In this document: piece by piece, positions 7,599 to 15,083 of the stretch
Position numbering within the stretch: position 1 is the first letter of the stretch
Layout of the letters: each line of letters starts with the position of its first letter
DNA from: Vicinamibacteria bacterium
Lineage (GTDB): Bacteria > Acidobacteriota > Vicinamibacteria > Vicinamibacterales > UBA8438
Reading direction: 5' to 3'
Length of the DNA: 48,354 bases
NCBI GenBank assembly: GCA_022820675.1
Contig: JAJEFC010000128.1
Span: 1-48,354, forward strand
Made by a program: the position numbers and the translations under genes
Notes under the pieces: generated by a model
Databases searched by the model: none
What the model was told of the DNA's origin: nothing
Seen by the model: the letters and a program-made list of their open reading frames with translations, nothing else

Positions 7599-8510
7599 CT
7601 ACCTGCCCCGCGCGTCGAAGGTGGCAGGCATGAGCGAGCGCACCTGGATGCCCCAGTGGTCCCCCGCGCGGGTCACGATCCAGAGCGCGGGCACGGTCCA
7701 GTAGCGGGTGCCGTCGGGATGCCACCGCGTGAAGGTCAGCTCGAAGTGCACCTTGTTCCGCGTGACGGCGCTCGGCGCCAACGCGTCGATGGTGCTCATG
7801 TGCCAGCCTTCGTCCCGCCGCATCCGGTCGAAGTCGGGGCGAGGGCCGTCGCCGGGCGACCCGGCCACCGAGAAACCGCCGCCGGGGGTCATGAACAGGT
7901 GGGGGTGGTTGAGCGTCGCGACCGTGCCGTCGACGTCGCCGGTGTTGAAGGCGGTGAAGAAGTCGAGCACCGCCCGGCGCGCCCCCGCGACGATCTCCGA
8001 CCGCTCGTCGGCGCCGAGATCCTCGGGCTCTCCGACCGGGGCCCGAAGCTGGATGGCCCAGCCGTCGTCCCGCCGGGTCACGATGTAGAAGACCCGCGAC
8101 GTGCGATAGGCCGCGCCGTCGGCGCCGTAGCGGCTGAAGCCGATCGCCGCGTGCACCTTGTCGGGCGACGACGCGAGCACCGTGTACGAGTCGAAGTCGA
8201 ACGAGCTGCGGCTCCACCCCTCGCGCGCCCGCATCTAGTCGAAGCCGGCCGCGAAGTCCCCCGGCCGGTCGTTCACGATCAGCGCCCCGCCGCCCGGCAC
8301 CGTCGCGAAGGGAAAGTGCATGGCCTGTCGCAGGTTCGCGTCGTCGGCGGTGTTCCACTGGGTGATGAACGCCTCCAGCGCCTGACGCGCGGCCGTCTCC
8401 GCGGCCTCGTTACCTGCCGCCGCATCCCGGGTCTGGGCCGCGCCGGGCGGCGCAACGACGAGCAGACCCAGGGCCAGAACCGTAACCGTGTCGAGCTTGA
8501 TGGACATCAT
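7599..8510 (-). pseudogene. Exported two-domain SnoaL-like (NTF2-fold) protein split by an in-frame TAG
   Basis: Two open frames, 8235-8510 and 7599-8234, are in the same register and separated only by TAG (8237-8235), which is followed at once by ATG. Read through, they give a signal peptide (VLALGLLVVAPPGAAQ) and two related NTF2-like domains. The domains align at the break: GFD-stop-MRAREGW in the first and DFDRMRRDEGW in the second. The stop therefore occupies the place of Arg in a conserved motif. The cause may be a point nonsense mutation, a sequencing error, or readthrough. The second half alone could restart at the ATG but would lack the signal peptide. SnoaL-like domains bind small molecules; no specific function can be assigned. 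Confidence 0.8.
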
Positions 8511-8966
8511 GGATATCGCCTCGGCCGACCGTAAGCCACGCGAGGGGTGATCGTCAAGCCGGCACGGCCGCGGGGGTGCACGACATCATTGTTGGATGGC
8601 GTCAGGCGGCCTTCGCCCGCACCTCGAGGTCGACCTCGCACCTGTTCTGAGGAAACCGGGGCTGGCCGGCTCGCCGCAGCCTACGTCGGCCCGAACATCC
8701 GGAGGGCGGACACGGCGCCCTCTCCGTCGGCCCGAACATCCGGAGGGCGGACACGGCGCCCTCTCTTCGTCGGCCCGAACATCCGGAGGGCGGACACCGG
8801 CCCTCCGCCGCTGCGCCGAGTCCGGCGCGGCGCTGGGGACATCCTCCGGCACGGGAGCCTGCCTGAAGAACGCTTCATGAAATCTTCAGGAAAACTTCAG
8901 GCGGGTCGCGACCGGCTTCGTCGTAATGTCCAACGGGCGCAAGTCGGATACGGGGAGGCAACCCAG
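8511..8966. other. Intergenic region, no gene seen
   Basis: This gap lies between the start of the SnoaL-like gene and the next small gene. It contains the triple repeat described separately and no frame with family resemblance. A long plus-strand open frame crosses it only because of high GC content. Confidence 0.5.
8685..8805. repeat. Three tandem copies of a roughly 40-bp repeat
   Basis: Copies starting at 8685, 8726 and 8769 share gtcggcccgaacatccggag followed by ggcggacac. The spacings are 41 and 43 bp and the third copy diverges at its end. Each copy can pair part of itself (ccgaacatccgg, ggcggacacggcgcc). They lie between a gene start and a small downstream gene. Promoter, repeat-element and slippage origins are all possible. 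Confidence 0.85.
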
Positions 8967-9206
8967 ATGCGGAGACAGGGGAACGGATCGGGCCGGACTC
9001 GGCAAGACCATACGACGCTCGCACGCCACTACAGCGCTCACGCCGCCGACCACGAGGCCGACGCGATACTCCACGAGCAGTTGGCCGCCGCCGATGCGGC
9101 TTCTCCGCTGGCCGACGCCTTGCGTCACTACGCCGCGCATTCGAGCGAGGTCGCCGACGCATTGCGCAACCTGGCGGAGCGCCACGAAGCGATGGCCATG
9201 GACTGA
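8967..9206 (+). CDS. Small His-rich helical protein of unknown function
   Basis: A 79-residue protein starting at an ATG with a very good ribosome site (GGGGAGG, 8 nt upstream). Upstream in-frame starts at 8878 and 8547 lack comparable sites. The body repeats a helical pattern of His, Ala and Glu: HYSAHAADHEADAILHEQLA, then HYAAHSSEVADALRNLAERH. It is predicted to form two amphipathic helices. There is no signal peptide or Cys. I do not recognise the family. It is chosen as real because of codon bias, the ribosome site and the regular heptad-like pattern. Confidence 0.6.
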   Translation: MRRQGNGSGRTRQDHTTLARHYSAHAADHEADAILHEQLAAADAASPLADALRHYAAHSSEVADALRNLAERHEAMAMD

Positions 9207-9430
9207 GAAGCACCCGCTCTCCGCTCCGGGGCCGGCGAGTGGCCGAGAGCGTTGCCTGGCCGCCCGCGCGCTCTCCCGCCCTGCATGAACGCCGCTGGCC
9301 GCCGGGACGCTGCCGAGCCCGCTGGCCGGGGGGCGCCGGGGTCGGGCTGGCGTTCTGGCTGCTCGGCCTGCTGGCCACCGCGGACCTTCCCTCGCCGACG
9401 CCGGTCACGCTCGATCGTCGCCGATTATCG

Positions 9431-9679
9431 TTATGGGCCGCGCGTCGACAGTTTCGGCGTCGAGCCCATTCCGTAGGGGAGCTCGGCCAGGGCCTCCAGT
9501 ATCCGCCTCGTATTCTCGATGTCCCGAGGCACCAGGATGTCCAGATCCTTGGTCGCTCTCACATGGCCGTGGAGGTTGACGGCGATGCCGCCCACCACGA
9601 TGTAGGCGGCGCCTCGGCGGTTGAGCAGCCGGCAAACGTCGATCCACTTGTCACCAATTCCACGGGTTGGTCTGGCCAT
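9431..9679 (-). CDS. Short nucleotidyltransferase-fold protein (truncated, AbiEii/MNT-like)
   Basis: 82 residues with the start of a polymerase-beta-type nucleotidyltransferase: YIVVGGIAVNLHGHVRATKD then LDILV, giving the GG motif and a D-x-D-like pair (KDLDILV). Family members of the toxin type usually run 150 residues or more and carry a third acidic residue later. Here the reading ends shortly after PRDIENTRRILEALAEL, so the protein is either a minimal form or truncated. It overlaps the upstream 88-residue gene by 29 nt, as in a two-gene addiction-type module. Confidence 0.6.
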   Translation of the reverse strand: MARPTRGIGDKWIDVCRLLNRRGAAYIVVGGIAVNLHGHVRATKDLDILVPRDIENTRRILEALAELPYGMGSTPKLSTRGP

Positions 9680-9917
9680 TCTTCCAGGTCTCGTACTCGT
9701 CGAAACTCTCGAAGGAGGCGGTGAACCGAGGTCGCTCGTGCGGGTTCAGCCGCTCCAGACTGTCGGTCAGATCGGCCATCTCCCAGAACCGTCGTACGGC
9801 GGCGTCGGGTCCATCCGGCGTCTTGGCCGTTTGTTCGTCTTCCCATCTCTGGTACGCTTCCCAGCTCTCGAATGAGATCGCGTACCCGGCGTTGCGCTGG
9901 TCGTTGCTCGTCGCCAT
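9651..9917 (-). CDS. Unknown protein with an internal duplicated motif, partner of the nucleotidyltransferase
   Basis: 88 residues containing two copies of one motif: ISFESWEAYQRWEDEQ near the N-terminus and ASFESFDEYETWKNGQ near the C-terminus. It is acidic and rich in Trp and Tyr, with no signal peptide. I do not recognise the family. Its 3' end overlaps the nucleotidyltransferase start, so the two are probably co-translated. By analogy with nucleotidyltransferase toxin modules it could be the antitoxin, but nothing in the sequence proves this. Confidence 0.55.
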   Translation of the reverse strand: MATSNDQRNAGYAISFESWEAYQRWEDEQTAKTPDGPDAAVRRFWEMADLTDSLERLNPHERPRFTASFESFDEYETWKNGQTNPWNW

Positions 9918-10139
9918 GGTGTTCCCGTCTCGTTTGCTAGCGGTGCTGCCGCTTGCTGTCTGTGCCGTCCTTCCCTCGATGGCATTCTACCCTGCGCGCC
10001 TGGCTGCCGGCCCCGCCCACGCCGGCCGGGTCAGTGTGCGAGCCTGATTGAGCCGTGACCACTGGAGGCCGGCGCGGCGGACCGGAGCCGCGTCCACGAT
10101 TTCGATGCCGACGCGGGCACTGTCGCCGCAGCGCCTCAA

Positions 10140-10244
10140 TCAACCGGTGTCCAGCACCTGGGCCACCGCGGTCACGATGCGGTCCCATTCCCGCCTCTGG
10201 GCCGCGAGCTGACGGCGGCCGGCGGCGGTGAGCACGTAGGACAG
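10140..10244 (-). pseudogene. C-terminal scrap of a PadR-family regulator
   Basis: The last 34 codons before the TGA at 10140 read SYVLTAAGRRQLAAQRREW then DRIVTAVAQVLDTG. This matches the end of the PadR DNA-binding domain and its following helix, as in PadR proteins that accompany acidobacterial ADOP permeases. The part coding for the winged helix is missing. The neighbouring sequence on the other side of 10245-10248 is a permease fragment on the opposite strand, so the join marks a deletion or inversion. Confidence 0.6.
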
Positions 10245-10247
10245 CTC

Positions 10248-11222
10248 CTGACCGAGACGCTGGTGCTGGGCGGCCTGGCCGCTGTCGTCGCCCTCGCCGC
10301 CCTCGGCCTGGGCATGGGCGGCCTGCGCGCGCTGATCGCCGACACCGCGCTGTTCGCCGACACCATCCGGCTCGACGGCGCGACCCTCGGCTTCGCCGCG
10401 GTCACCGTCGTGCTGATGTTGCCTGGTCAGCGTCGGCGCGTCCCTCGCGTGGCTGCCGCGGTTCCTGCACCGCGCGGCGGCCGGCCTGCAGAGCGGGGCC
10501 TCGGTCCCGCGCCGGCGCCTGCAGGGCGTGCGAATCCTCGGTCGCCCCCAGCTCGAGATGCCGGTTCGCAGCCCGGCCGCGAGGCCGTGTCCATCGCCGG
10601 CACCGTGGCCGACGCCCGGACCGTCGGCCTCGCGGACGAGCCGGCGTCGCACGTCCTCAAGCCCTATGCGCAGTTCTTCCCGGGCGTGCCGGGGTTCCTG
10701 GTCCGGACGAGCGCCGACCCCCTCGCCCTCGCGCCGGCGATCCGCGCCGAGCTCGCGAACCTGCACGCCGACGTCCCCCTGTTCGACATGGCCACGGTCG
10801 ACGACCGGGTGGCGCAGTCGGTGGGCTCGGAACGGCTGAACACCCTCGTGGCCGGCGCGTTCGCGGCCCTCGCCCTGCTGCTCGCGGCGGTCGGCGTCTA
10901 CAGCATCGCCGCCCACGTCGCCGCGCAGCGCCGCTACGAGCTGGGCGTGCGCCTGGCCCTCGGCGCCACCGCCCGGCAACTCGTGACCCTGGTGGTCGGC
11001 CAGGCCCTGAGGCCGGTCCTCGTCGGGGCGCTGCTCGGCGTCGGCGCCGCGTTCGCCTCGGGGCGCCTGCTCGACAGCCTCCTGTTCGAGATCGGCCCCA
11101 CCGATCCCGGGTCGTTCGGCACCGCGACGGTGCTGCTTCTGGCCATCGCCCTCCTCGCCAGCTACGTCCCCGCCCGGCGCGCCTCGCGGGCGGACCCGTT
11201 CATGACCCTGAAGAGCGAATGA
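10248..11222 (+). pseudogene. Remnant of an ADOP-type (MacB/FtsX) ABC permease
   Basis: A recognisable but incomplete permease. It opens in the middle membrane region (LTETLVLGGLAAVVALAALG). Near 10417 the matching frame changes: LVSVGASLAWLPRFLH, in another frame, fits the expected loop. It then jumps to the final third: SIAGTVADARTVGLADEP and, at the end, the FtsX core ALALLLAAVGVYSIAAHVAA, RYELGVRLALGATARQLV and VPARRASRADPF. Intact family members have about 800 residues, compare the copy at 39606-42134. The first 400 or so residues and a central piece are lost, so it cannot make a functional transporter. Confidence 0.8.
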
Positions 11223-11256
11223 GGCCGCGTCCGGTGCCTCACGCGGGAGACGAGAG

Positions 11257-11879
11257 ATGATTCGAGCCTCGATGAGCCTGGTGGCGGCGATCGTGTTCGC
11301 GTCGGCGTCCGTGACCGTCGATGCACAGGACGACACCGTGGTGCGCGTGGACTACGTGGCCGTCGTCGTGCAGGCCGACGGCACCGAATCCCACAGGCCG
11401 AGGGGGTGCACTACATCGCGTCGGACGGGCGCTACCGGCGCGACGAGACACTCGCCGGCGGCACCCCGACATCGGAGTACCGGCTCCCCCGCGACGGCGT
11501 CCACGTCTCCGTGAATCACTCGCTTCTCGAGGCCGTGCGCAGTGGACGCGTTCCCCCTGTCAACGTCGCATCGCCCGTCGGCCGCGGCGTGGCCACGCTG
11601 CCCGCGGGCGCCGAGACGACCGAGATCGGTGAGAGGACGCTGGGTCCGATTCGACTGCAGGGTCGCGCGCAGGTTCGAGAGGGATTCGGGCGTACGGAGT
11701 ACTGGATGCACGAACCGCCGCTGATGGAGACTGCCGCGGATACGCTCGCGTATCCGCCGATCGTCATCGAGATGACCATCTTCATGGACACCGGCGAGCG
11801 CTTCGAGGTTCGAGCGACTTCCGCTCAGCGCATCCCGCCCGCGCCGGACATGTTCACGGTTCCCGGCCCTGTCCCCTGA
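11257..11879 (+). pseudogene. Exported protein of unknown family with a G-tract frameshift
   Basis: The first frame gives a signal peptide (MIRASMSLVAAIVFASASVT, then VDAQDDTVVRVDY) and runs to about 11403. The second frame, from 11406, continues HYIASDGRYRRDETLAGG to FTVPGPVP. They join if the five-G run at 11402-11406 had one more G. The product would be about 207 residues, periplasmic. I do not recognise it. A 48-bp piece of it also occurs at 19961-20008. The frameshift could be real or a homopolymer sequencing error. Confidence 0.55.
11479..11526. repeat. Dispersed 48-bp repeat, copy 1
   Basis: The last 40 bases (11487-11526), beginning ccccgcgacggcgtccacgt, are identical to 19969-20008 in the same orientation, and the preceding eight bases match at six. 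Here the repeat lies inside the frameshifted exported-protein gene. The minus strand reads KRVIHGDVDAVAG in one frame at both sites. Confidence 0.9.
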
Positions 11880-12511
11880 ACAGCACCGTTTCGCCGACCC
11901 TTGAGTCGGACCCCTGGCGGACAGTCTCGACGTGCTTCACGCGATCGCCCAAGTCGTCCTCGAGCCGCTCGACCTGAACGCCGAAAACGCGATCACGGCA
12001 ACGCGCCGACCGCACACTTCTGCGCCGTCGCTGCGGGCACCCCGATCACAGGAGTCGAGCACCGAGGCCGGAGTTGGAGTAGAATCGGCAACCGTGCCTT
12101 GGGCCATCTTGACGACGGAATGCCGGATTGGTGATCTCCTGACGCGCGGCGACGTGTGTCATCTGTCCGCGGATCGTGGTGACGCCGAACGGTGCGGCGT
12201 GCTCCTCGGCGGGACACCCGAGCTGGTCCGGCTGGACGAAATCCGGCCAGCCGTGTACCGCGTGGTCTGGTCGCTGTCGACGGCGGCGAGCGGACGGCTC
12301 CGACCGGCACGACCGGTCTCCTGACCGTCGTCGCCGGGAGTTCAGATCCGCTGTACATGTAGGGCGGCACGGGCGGCTGACGGTGCTGGACCGCCCACGT
12401 CGCCGATACGCTCCGCAGCCCACAAATCCGGCCGCGCCGACCAGGATCGCCGCTGGTAGCGAGCGCCGGCTGCACCATGCGGCTGAGAGACAGCCTGCCG
12501 CCGGTCCACAG
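11880..12511. other. No intact gene; decayed sequence
   Basis: Several overlapping open frames exist on both strands, none with family resemblance or a convincing ribosome site. The stretch from about 12345 to 12450 may hold more eroded beta-propeller sequence on the minus strand (WAVQHRQPPVPPYMY resembles a blade), but this is weak. Confidence 0.4.
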
Positions 12512-12816
12512 TACGAGGGACACGCCTACCGCTTCGACGGCAGCATCCTGGCCAGCGTCGAACTCGAGACCGGTGAGCGCGCCTGGAAGGGCGGCTACGG
12601 CCACGGGCAACTCCCGCTGCTGGACGACCAGGACCTGCTGCTCGTCCTGGGCGAGCAGGAGACCTAGCGCTGGTGGGCGCGACACCCACGGAGTTCACCG
12701 AGCGGGCTCGGGTGTCGGGGATAGAGGGCAAGACCTGGAACCACTTGGTGCTCGTCGGCGACACCTGTTGGCGCCCAACGCCGAAGATGGCCACGTTCCG
12801 GCTCTCCGGACGGTGA
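12512..12816 (+). pseudogene. 3' remnant of a PQQ-like beta-propeller (BamB-like) protein
   Basis: The sequence reads YEGHAYRFDGSILASVELET, then GERAWKGGYGHGQL and DDQDLLLVLGEQET. After a one-base loss at about 12662-12664 it continues in another frame: LALVGATPTEFTERARV, then IEGKTWNHLVLVGDT and MATFRLSGR before TGA. This is the last blades of an eight-bladed PQQ-type propeller, as in BamB-like or polyvinyl-alcohol-dehydrogenase-like proteins, which are usually about 400 residues. The upstream three quarters of the gene is absent. Confidence 0.75.
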
Positions 12817-12923
12817 GAGGCGGGATCCCCTTGGCCGCGGCACCACCCACGTCCCACCATCGAGCCAACGACCTGCGCCGCACCCGACCCCCAAGACCGT
12901 GCCCACGCCGGTGCCCCGAATCA

Positions 12924-12955
12924 TGATATACTCCCCCCGATCCAGCATCGAGGTG
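12924..12955 (+). promoter_or_regulatory. Extended -10 promoter and ribosome site of the ubiquitin-like operon
   Basis: TGA followed directly by TATACT (12924-12932) forms an extended -10 box. No good -35 is present at 17 nt (cacgcc). GAGGTG (12950-12955) lies four bases before the GTG start at 12960 and decides that start. Confidence 0.5.
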
Positions 12956-12959
12956 AAAC

Positions 12960-13223
12960 GTGGCACCCACTGACAAGACTGACTTTACCTTCAAGGTCAA
13001 CGGCGTCCAGTTCTCTTCTGACAAGCCGGTGCTCTCCGTTCGCGATATCCTTCAGCTCGCCCGAGACAAGGGCGCAATCCCACAGTCGCCCGACAAGTAT
13101 CTGCTGAAGGGCGAGAAGGGCGAGTACCGCCTGGATGCTTCGGTAGATCTCCGCGAGGACAACCTCTTTATAACCATTCCAACCGGTGGCACCCCAGTCG
13201 CATTCCCTTATGGACCATTCTGA
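12960..13223 (+). CDS. Bacterial ubiquitin-like modifier (UBL) precursor
   Basis: An 87-residue single beta-grasp-like domain: DFTFKVNGVQFSSDKPVLSV, then DILQLARDKGAI, DKYLLKGEKGEYRL and DLREDNLFITIPTGG. This is the pattern of the multi-ubiquitin/prokaryotic UBL families found in E1-E2-JAB operons. Gly-Gly is at 76-77 and is followed by a ten-residue tail (TPVAFPYGPF). A protease would therefore have to cut the tail to expose a C-terminal Gly for adenylation, as happens with eukaryotic pro-ubiquitin and SUMO; the JAMM domain encoded two genes downstream is the obvious candidate (inference). The start is GTG with GAGGTG upstream. The 3' end overlaps the E2-like gene by 14 nt. The whole island is lower in GC than its flanks. 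Confidence 0.8.
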   Translation: MAPTDKTDFTFKVNGVQFSSDKPVLSVRDILQLARDKGAIPQSPDKYLLKGEKGEYRLDASVDLREDNLFITIPTGGTPVAFPYGPF

Positions 13224-13596
13224 CAACATTCGTACGATCCGGGCTGAACTGGAAGAGCTCGGATACAAGACCCGGATGTTCACCACAGACGTTCGTGGAC
13301 CCGTGGTCTGCTTCGAGTACACCATAGAGGTCGGCTCCCGGCAAGGTCAACGCATCACACTCGGCCTCAGTATGCATGGGAGCGGCCTCTACCCCGAGTA
13401 CCCTCCTCACTGGATCCATGTCTCGCCTCCAATCAACGACAACCGCGGCGGCGCGGTCGAACAGTACGTCGATAGCGACGGCAATGAATGGATCGCCATG
13501 AGCCGTCCGCCTGGAGAACTGTGGGATGCACTCCCCACCAAGCGCATCGACGTTTTCCTAACTGAGCACGTTCGACGCTTCTGGGCTACCATATGA
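13210..13596 (+). CDS. E2-like protein of a bacterial ubiquitin-like pathway, cysteine-less active site
   Basis: A 128-residue protein with an E2 (UBC-like) outline: an N-terminal helix (IRTIRAELEELGYK), a strand meander, the hallmark YPEYPPHWIHVSPPI, then NEWIAMSRPPGELWDAL and a C-terminal helix. It fits the prokaryotic E2 families. The only cysteine is Cys34 in an early strand. Where the catalytic Cys of classical E2s sits, before the conserved Trp, there is IAMSRPP with Ser98. The thioester may thus be replaced by a serine oxyester, as published for bacterial 'Bub' pathways. ATG at 13210 lies inside the UBL gene. A GTG at 13186 would add eight residues. The stop overlaps the next ATG (ATGA). 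Confidence 0.75.
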   Translation: MDHSDNIRTIRAELEELGYKTRMFTTDVRGPVVCFEYTIEVGSRQGQRITLGLSMHGSGLYPEYPPHWIHVSPPINDNRGGAVEQYVDSDGNEWIAMSRPPGELWDALPTKRIDVFLTEHVRRFWATI

Positions 13597-15083
13597 CATG
13601 CGACGTCGCCTTTACTCAGGATGCCCATCTTGCTGCGACGCGCCATCTCCTTCAACACTTCGAACGGGGCGCGCTTCAGGAAGATCTCTGTTTTGCTTTG
13701 TGGCAACCCTCAACTGGCGCAACCCGCCGCACCGCACTCATCGACGAGATTATTTTTCCGCTCGATGGCGATCGCGACCTTCACGGCAACGTTAGCTACA
13801 ACCCTGAGTATCTGACTCGCAGTCTCGATCTGGCTATCGCGCGAGGTGTCGGGCTTGCCTTCATGCATAGCCACCCCAGCCCCGGTTGGCAAGGTATGAG
13901 CGAAACAGACGTCTGGGCCGAACGCGACCGACTGGCCTATCCAGCTGGGGCTACGGGTCTCCCCCTCGTGGGACTCACCACAGGGACAGATGGCCACTGG
14001 AGCGCTCGCTTTTGGTGTCGTGACGGCCGGCAAATGATTCGCCATTGGTGTCGGCAAGTTCGGGTTATCGGGCCTCGATCCTACACCGCGTACTATAATG
14101 ACGATACAACTCCGCCACAGCCTCGACGCAACATCCTCAAACGCACCTTCGACACGTGGGGTAGTGAAGCGCAAGCCACCGTTTCCCGACTGCGTGTTGG
14201 CATCGTTGGTCTCGGCAGCGTTGGTGCGATCGTCGCGGAGTCTCTCGCTCGAATAGGGGTTTCCAGATTCACCTTAATCGACCCGGATGTTGTCGAAGAA
14301 CACAATCTAGATCGGCTACTTCACGCGGCCCCGGACGACATCGGCGTGCTAAAGGTATGCTTGGCAAAACGCGCCATTGAGCGTTCCGCCACCACTGAAG
14401 TTGTCAACGTCCTTGCTCTGCCAATGTCCGTCCACCACGACGCTGCGTACCACGCCGCCTTGGATTGCGATGTAGTCTTCAGCTGTGTCGACCGCCCCGT
14501 AGCCCGTGACGTGCTAAACTACCTCGGCACCGCACACTTGATTCCTGTTGTCGACGGTGGTGTGGCGGTCGAAACCAAGCCGGCCAACGACAGATTGTTG
14601 TCTGCGCACTGGCGCGCACATATCGTTACGCCCTACCATCGCTGCATGCGCTGTAATGGCCAGTACAACTCTAGTATGGTGGTCATGGAACTCGACGGTT
14701 CTTTAGCTGACTCTGCCTACGTTGCCACGCTTCCAGCTCAAGACCGAGATCGAAACCAGAATGTATTTCCATTCAGTCTAGGCGCCGCCGCCCTGGAAGT
14801 TAATCTCATGATTCGTTTCTTATTGGCGGAGGATTGGTGGCCCCTCGTGCGGCAACAGGACCAGCAATTCGTTGCCGGCACCTTGGATGTTATAAATGCA
14901 GAGTGCCAGCCCCATTGTGCTTTCCGCGCGCGTCGTGCGCGAGGCGACGCGGAAAAGCCGCCTTATCTCGTGCAATCTGTGGCCGCGAAGCCCAGGTGCC
15001 ACCCTGCCGCCGCCGACTTGCGCCCTTGGTGGCTCAGGTTTGTCGATAGGATATGGCGGATTGTTCGATGGTCAGGTTCCTGA
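13593..15083 (+). CDS. JAMM/JAB protease-E1-like (ThiF) adenylyltransferase fusion
   Basis: A 496-residue fusion. Residues 1 to about 160 are a JAB/MPN metalloprotease with a complete JAMM motif: Glu52, then HSHP with His92 and His94, and SETD with Asp106. Residues from about 200 form an E1/ThiF/MoeB-type domain: nucleotide loop GLGSVG at 206-211, LIDPDVVEEHNLDR at 228-241 with the usual Asp, Asn and Arg, and zinc pairs CMRC (351-354) and CQPHC (438-442). It should cut the UBL tail or remove UBL from targets, and adenylate UBL. No single catalytic Cys is obvious after CMRC; several Ser are there (360, 361, 370, 374). The tail is Trp/Arg-rich (WWLRFVDRIWRIVRW) and may contact membrane. ATGA couples it to the E2 gene. 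Confidence 0.88.
   Translation: MTCDVAFTQDAHLAATRHLLQHFERGALQEDLCFALWQPSTGATRRTALIDEIIFPLDGDRDLHGNVSYNPEYLTRSLDLAIARGVGLAFMHSHPSPGWQGMSETDVWAERDRLAYPAGATGLPLVGLTTGTDGHWSARFWCRDGRQMIRHWCRQVRVIGPRSYTAYYNDDTTPPQPRRNILKRTFDTWGSEAQATVSRLRVGIVGLGSVGAIVAESLARIGVSRFTLIDPDVVEEHNLDRLLHAAPDDIGVLKVCLAKRAIERSATTEVVNVLALPMSVHHDAAYHAALDCDVVFSCVDRPVARDVLNYLGTAHLIPVVDGGVAVETKPANDRLLSAHWRAHIVTPYHRCMRCNGQYNSSMVVMELDGSLADSAYVATLPAQDRDRNQNVFPFSLGAAALEVNLMIRFLLAEDWWPLVRQQDQQFVAGTLDVINAECQPHCAFRARRARGDAEKPPYLVQSVAAKPRCHPAAADLRPWWLRFVDRIWRIVRWSGS

Noticed and set aside
8685..8805. CRISPR array
   Set aside because: There are three copies with 41-43 bp periods and almost no unique spacers, and no cas gene is nearby.
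8547..8966. 140-residue N-terminal extension of the small His-rich protein
   Set aside because: It is made of the triple repeat and lacks a ribosome site. GGGGAGG sits just before the ATG at 8967.
10140..11336. 398-residue minus-strand protein opposite the permease remnant
   Set aside because: Only its last 34 residues resemble a protein family (PadR); the rest is antisense to the permease.
12345..12450. Inverted beta-propeller blade on the minus strand
   Set aside because: WAVQHRQPPVPPYMY is suggestive, but the match is short and without neighbours in the same frame.
12960..15083. CBASS type II operon
   Set aside because: No cyclase (CD-NTase) or effector gene is adjacent, and the E1 is fused to JAMM rather than to E2.
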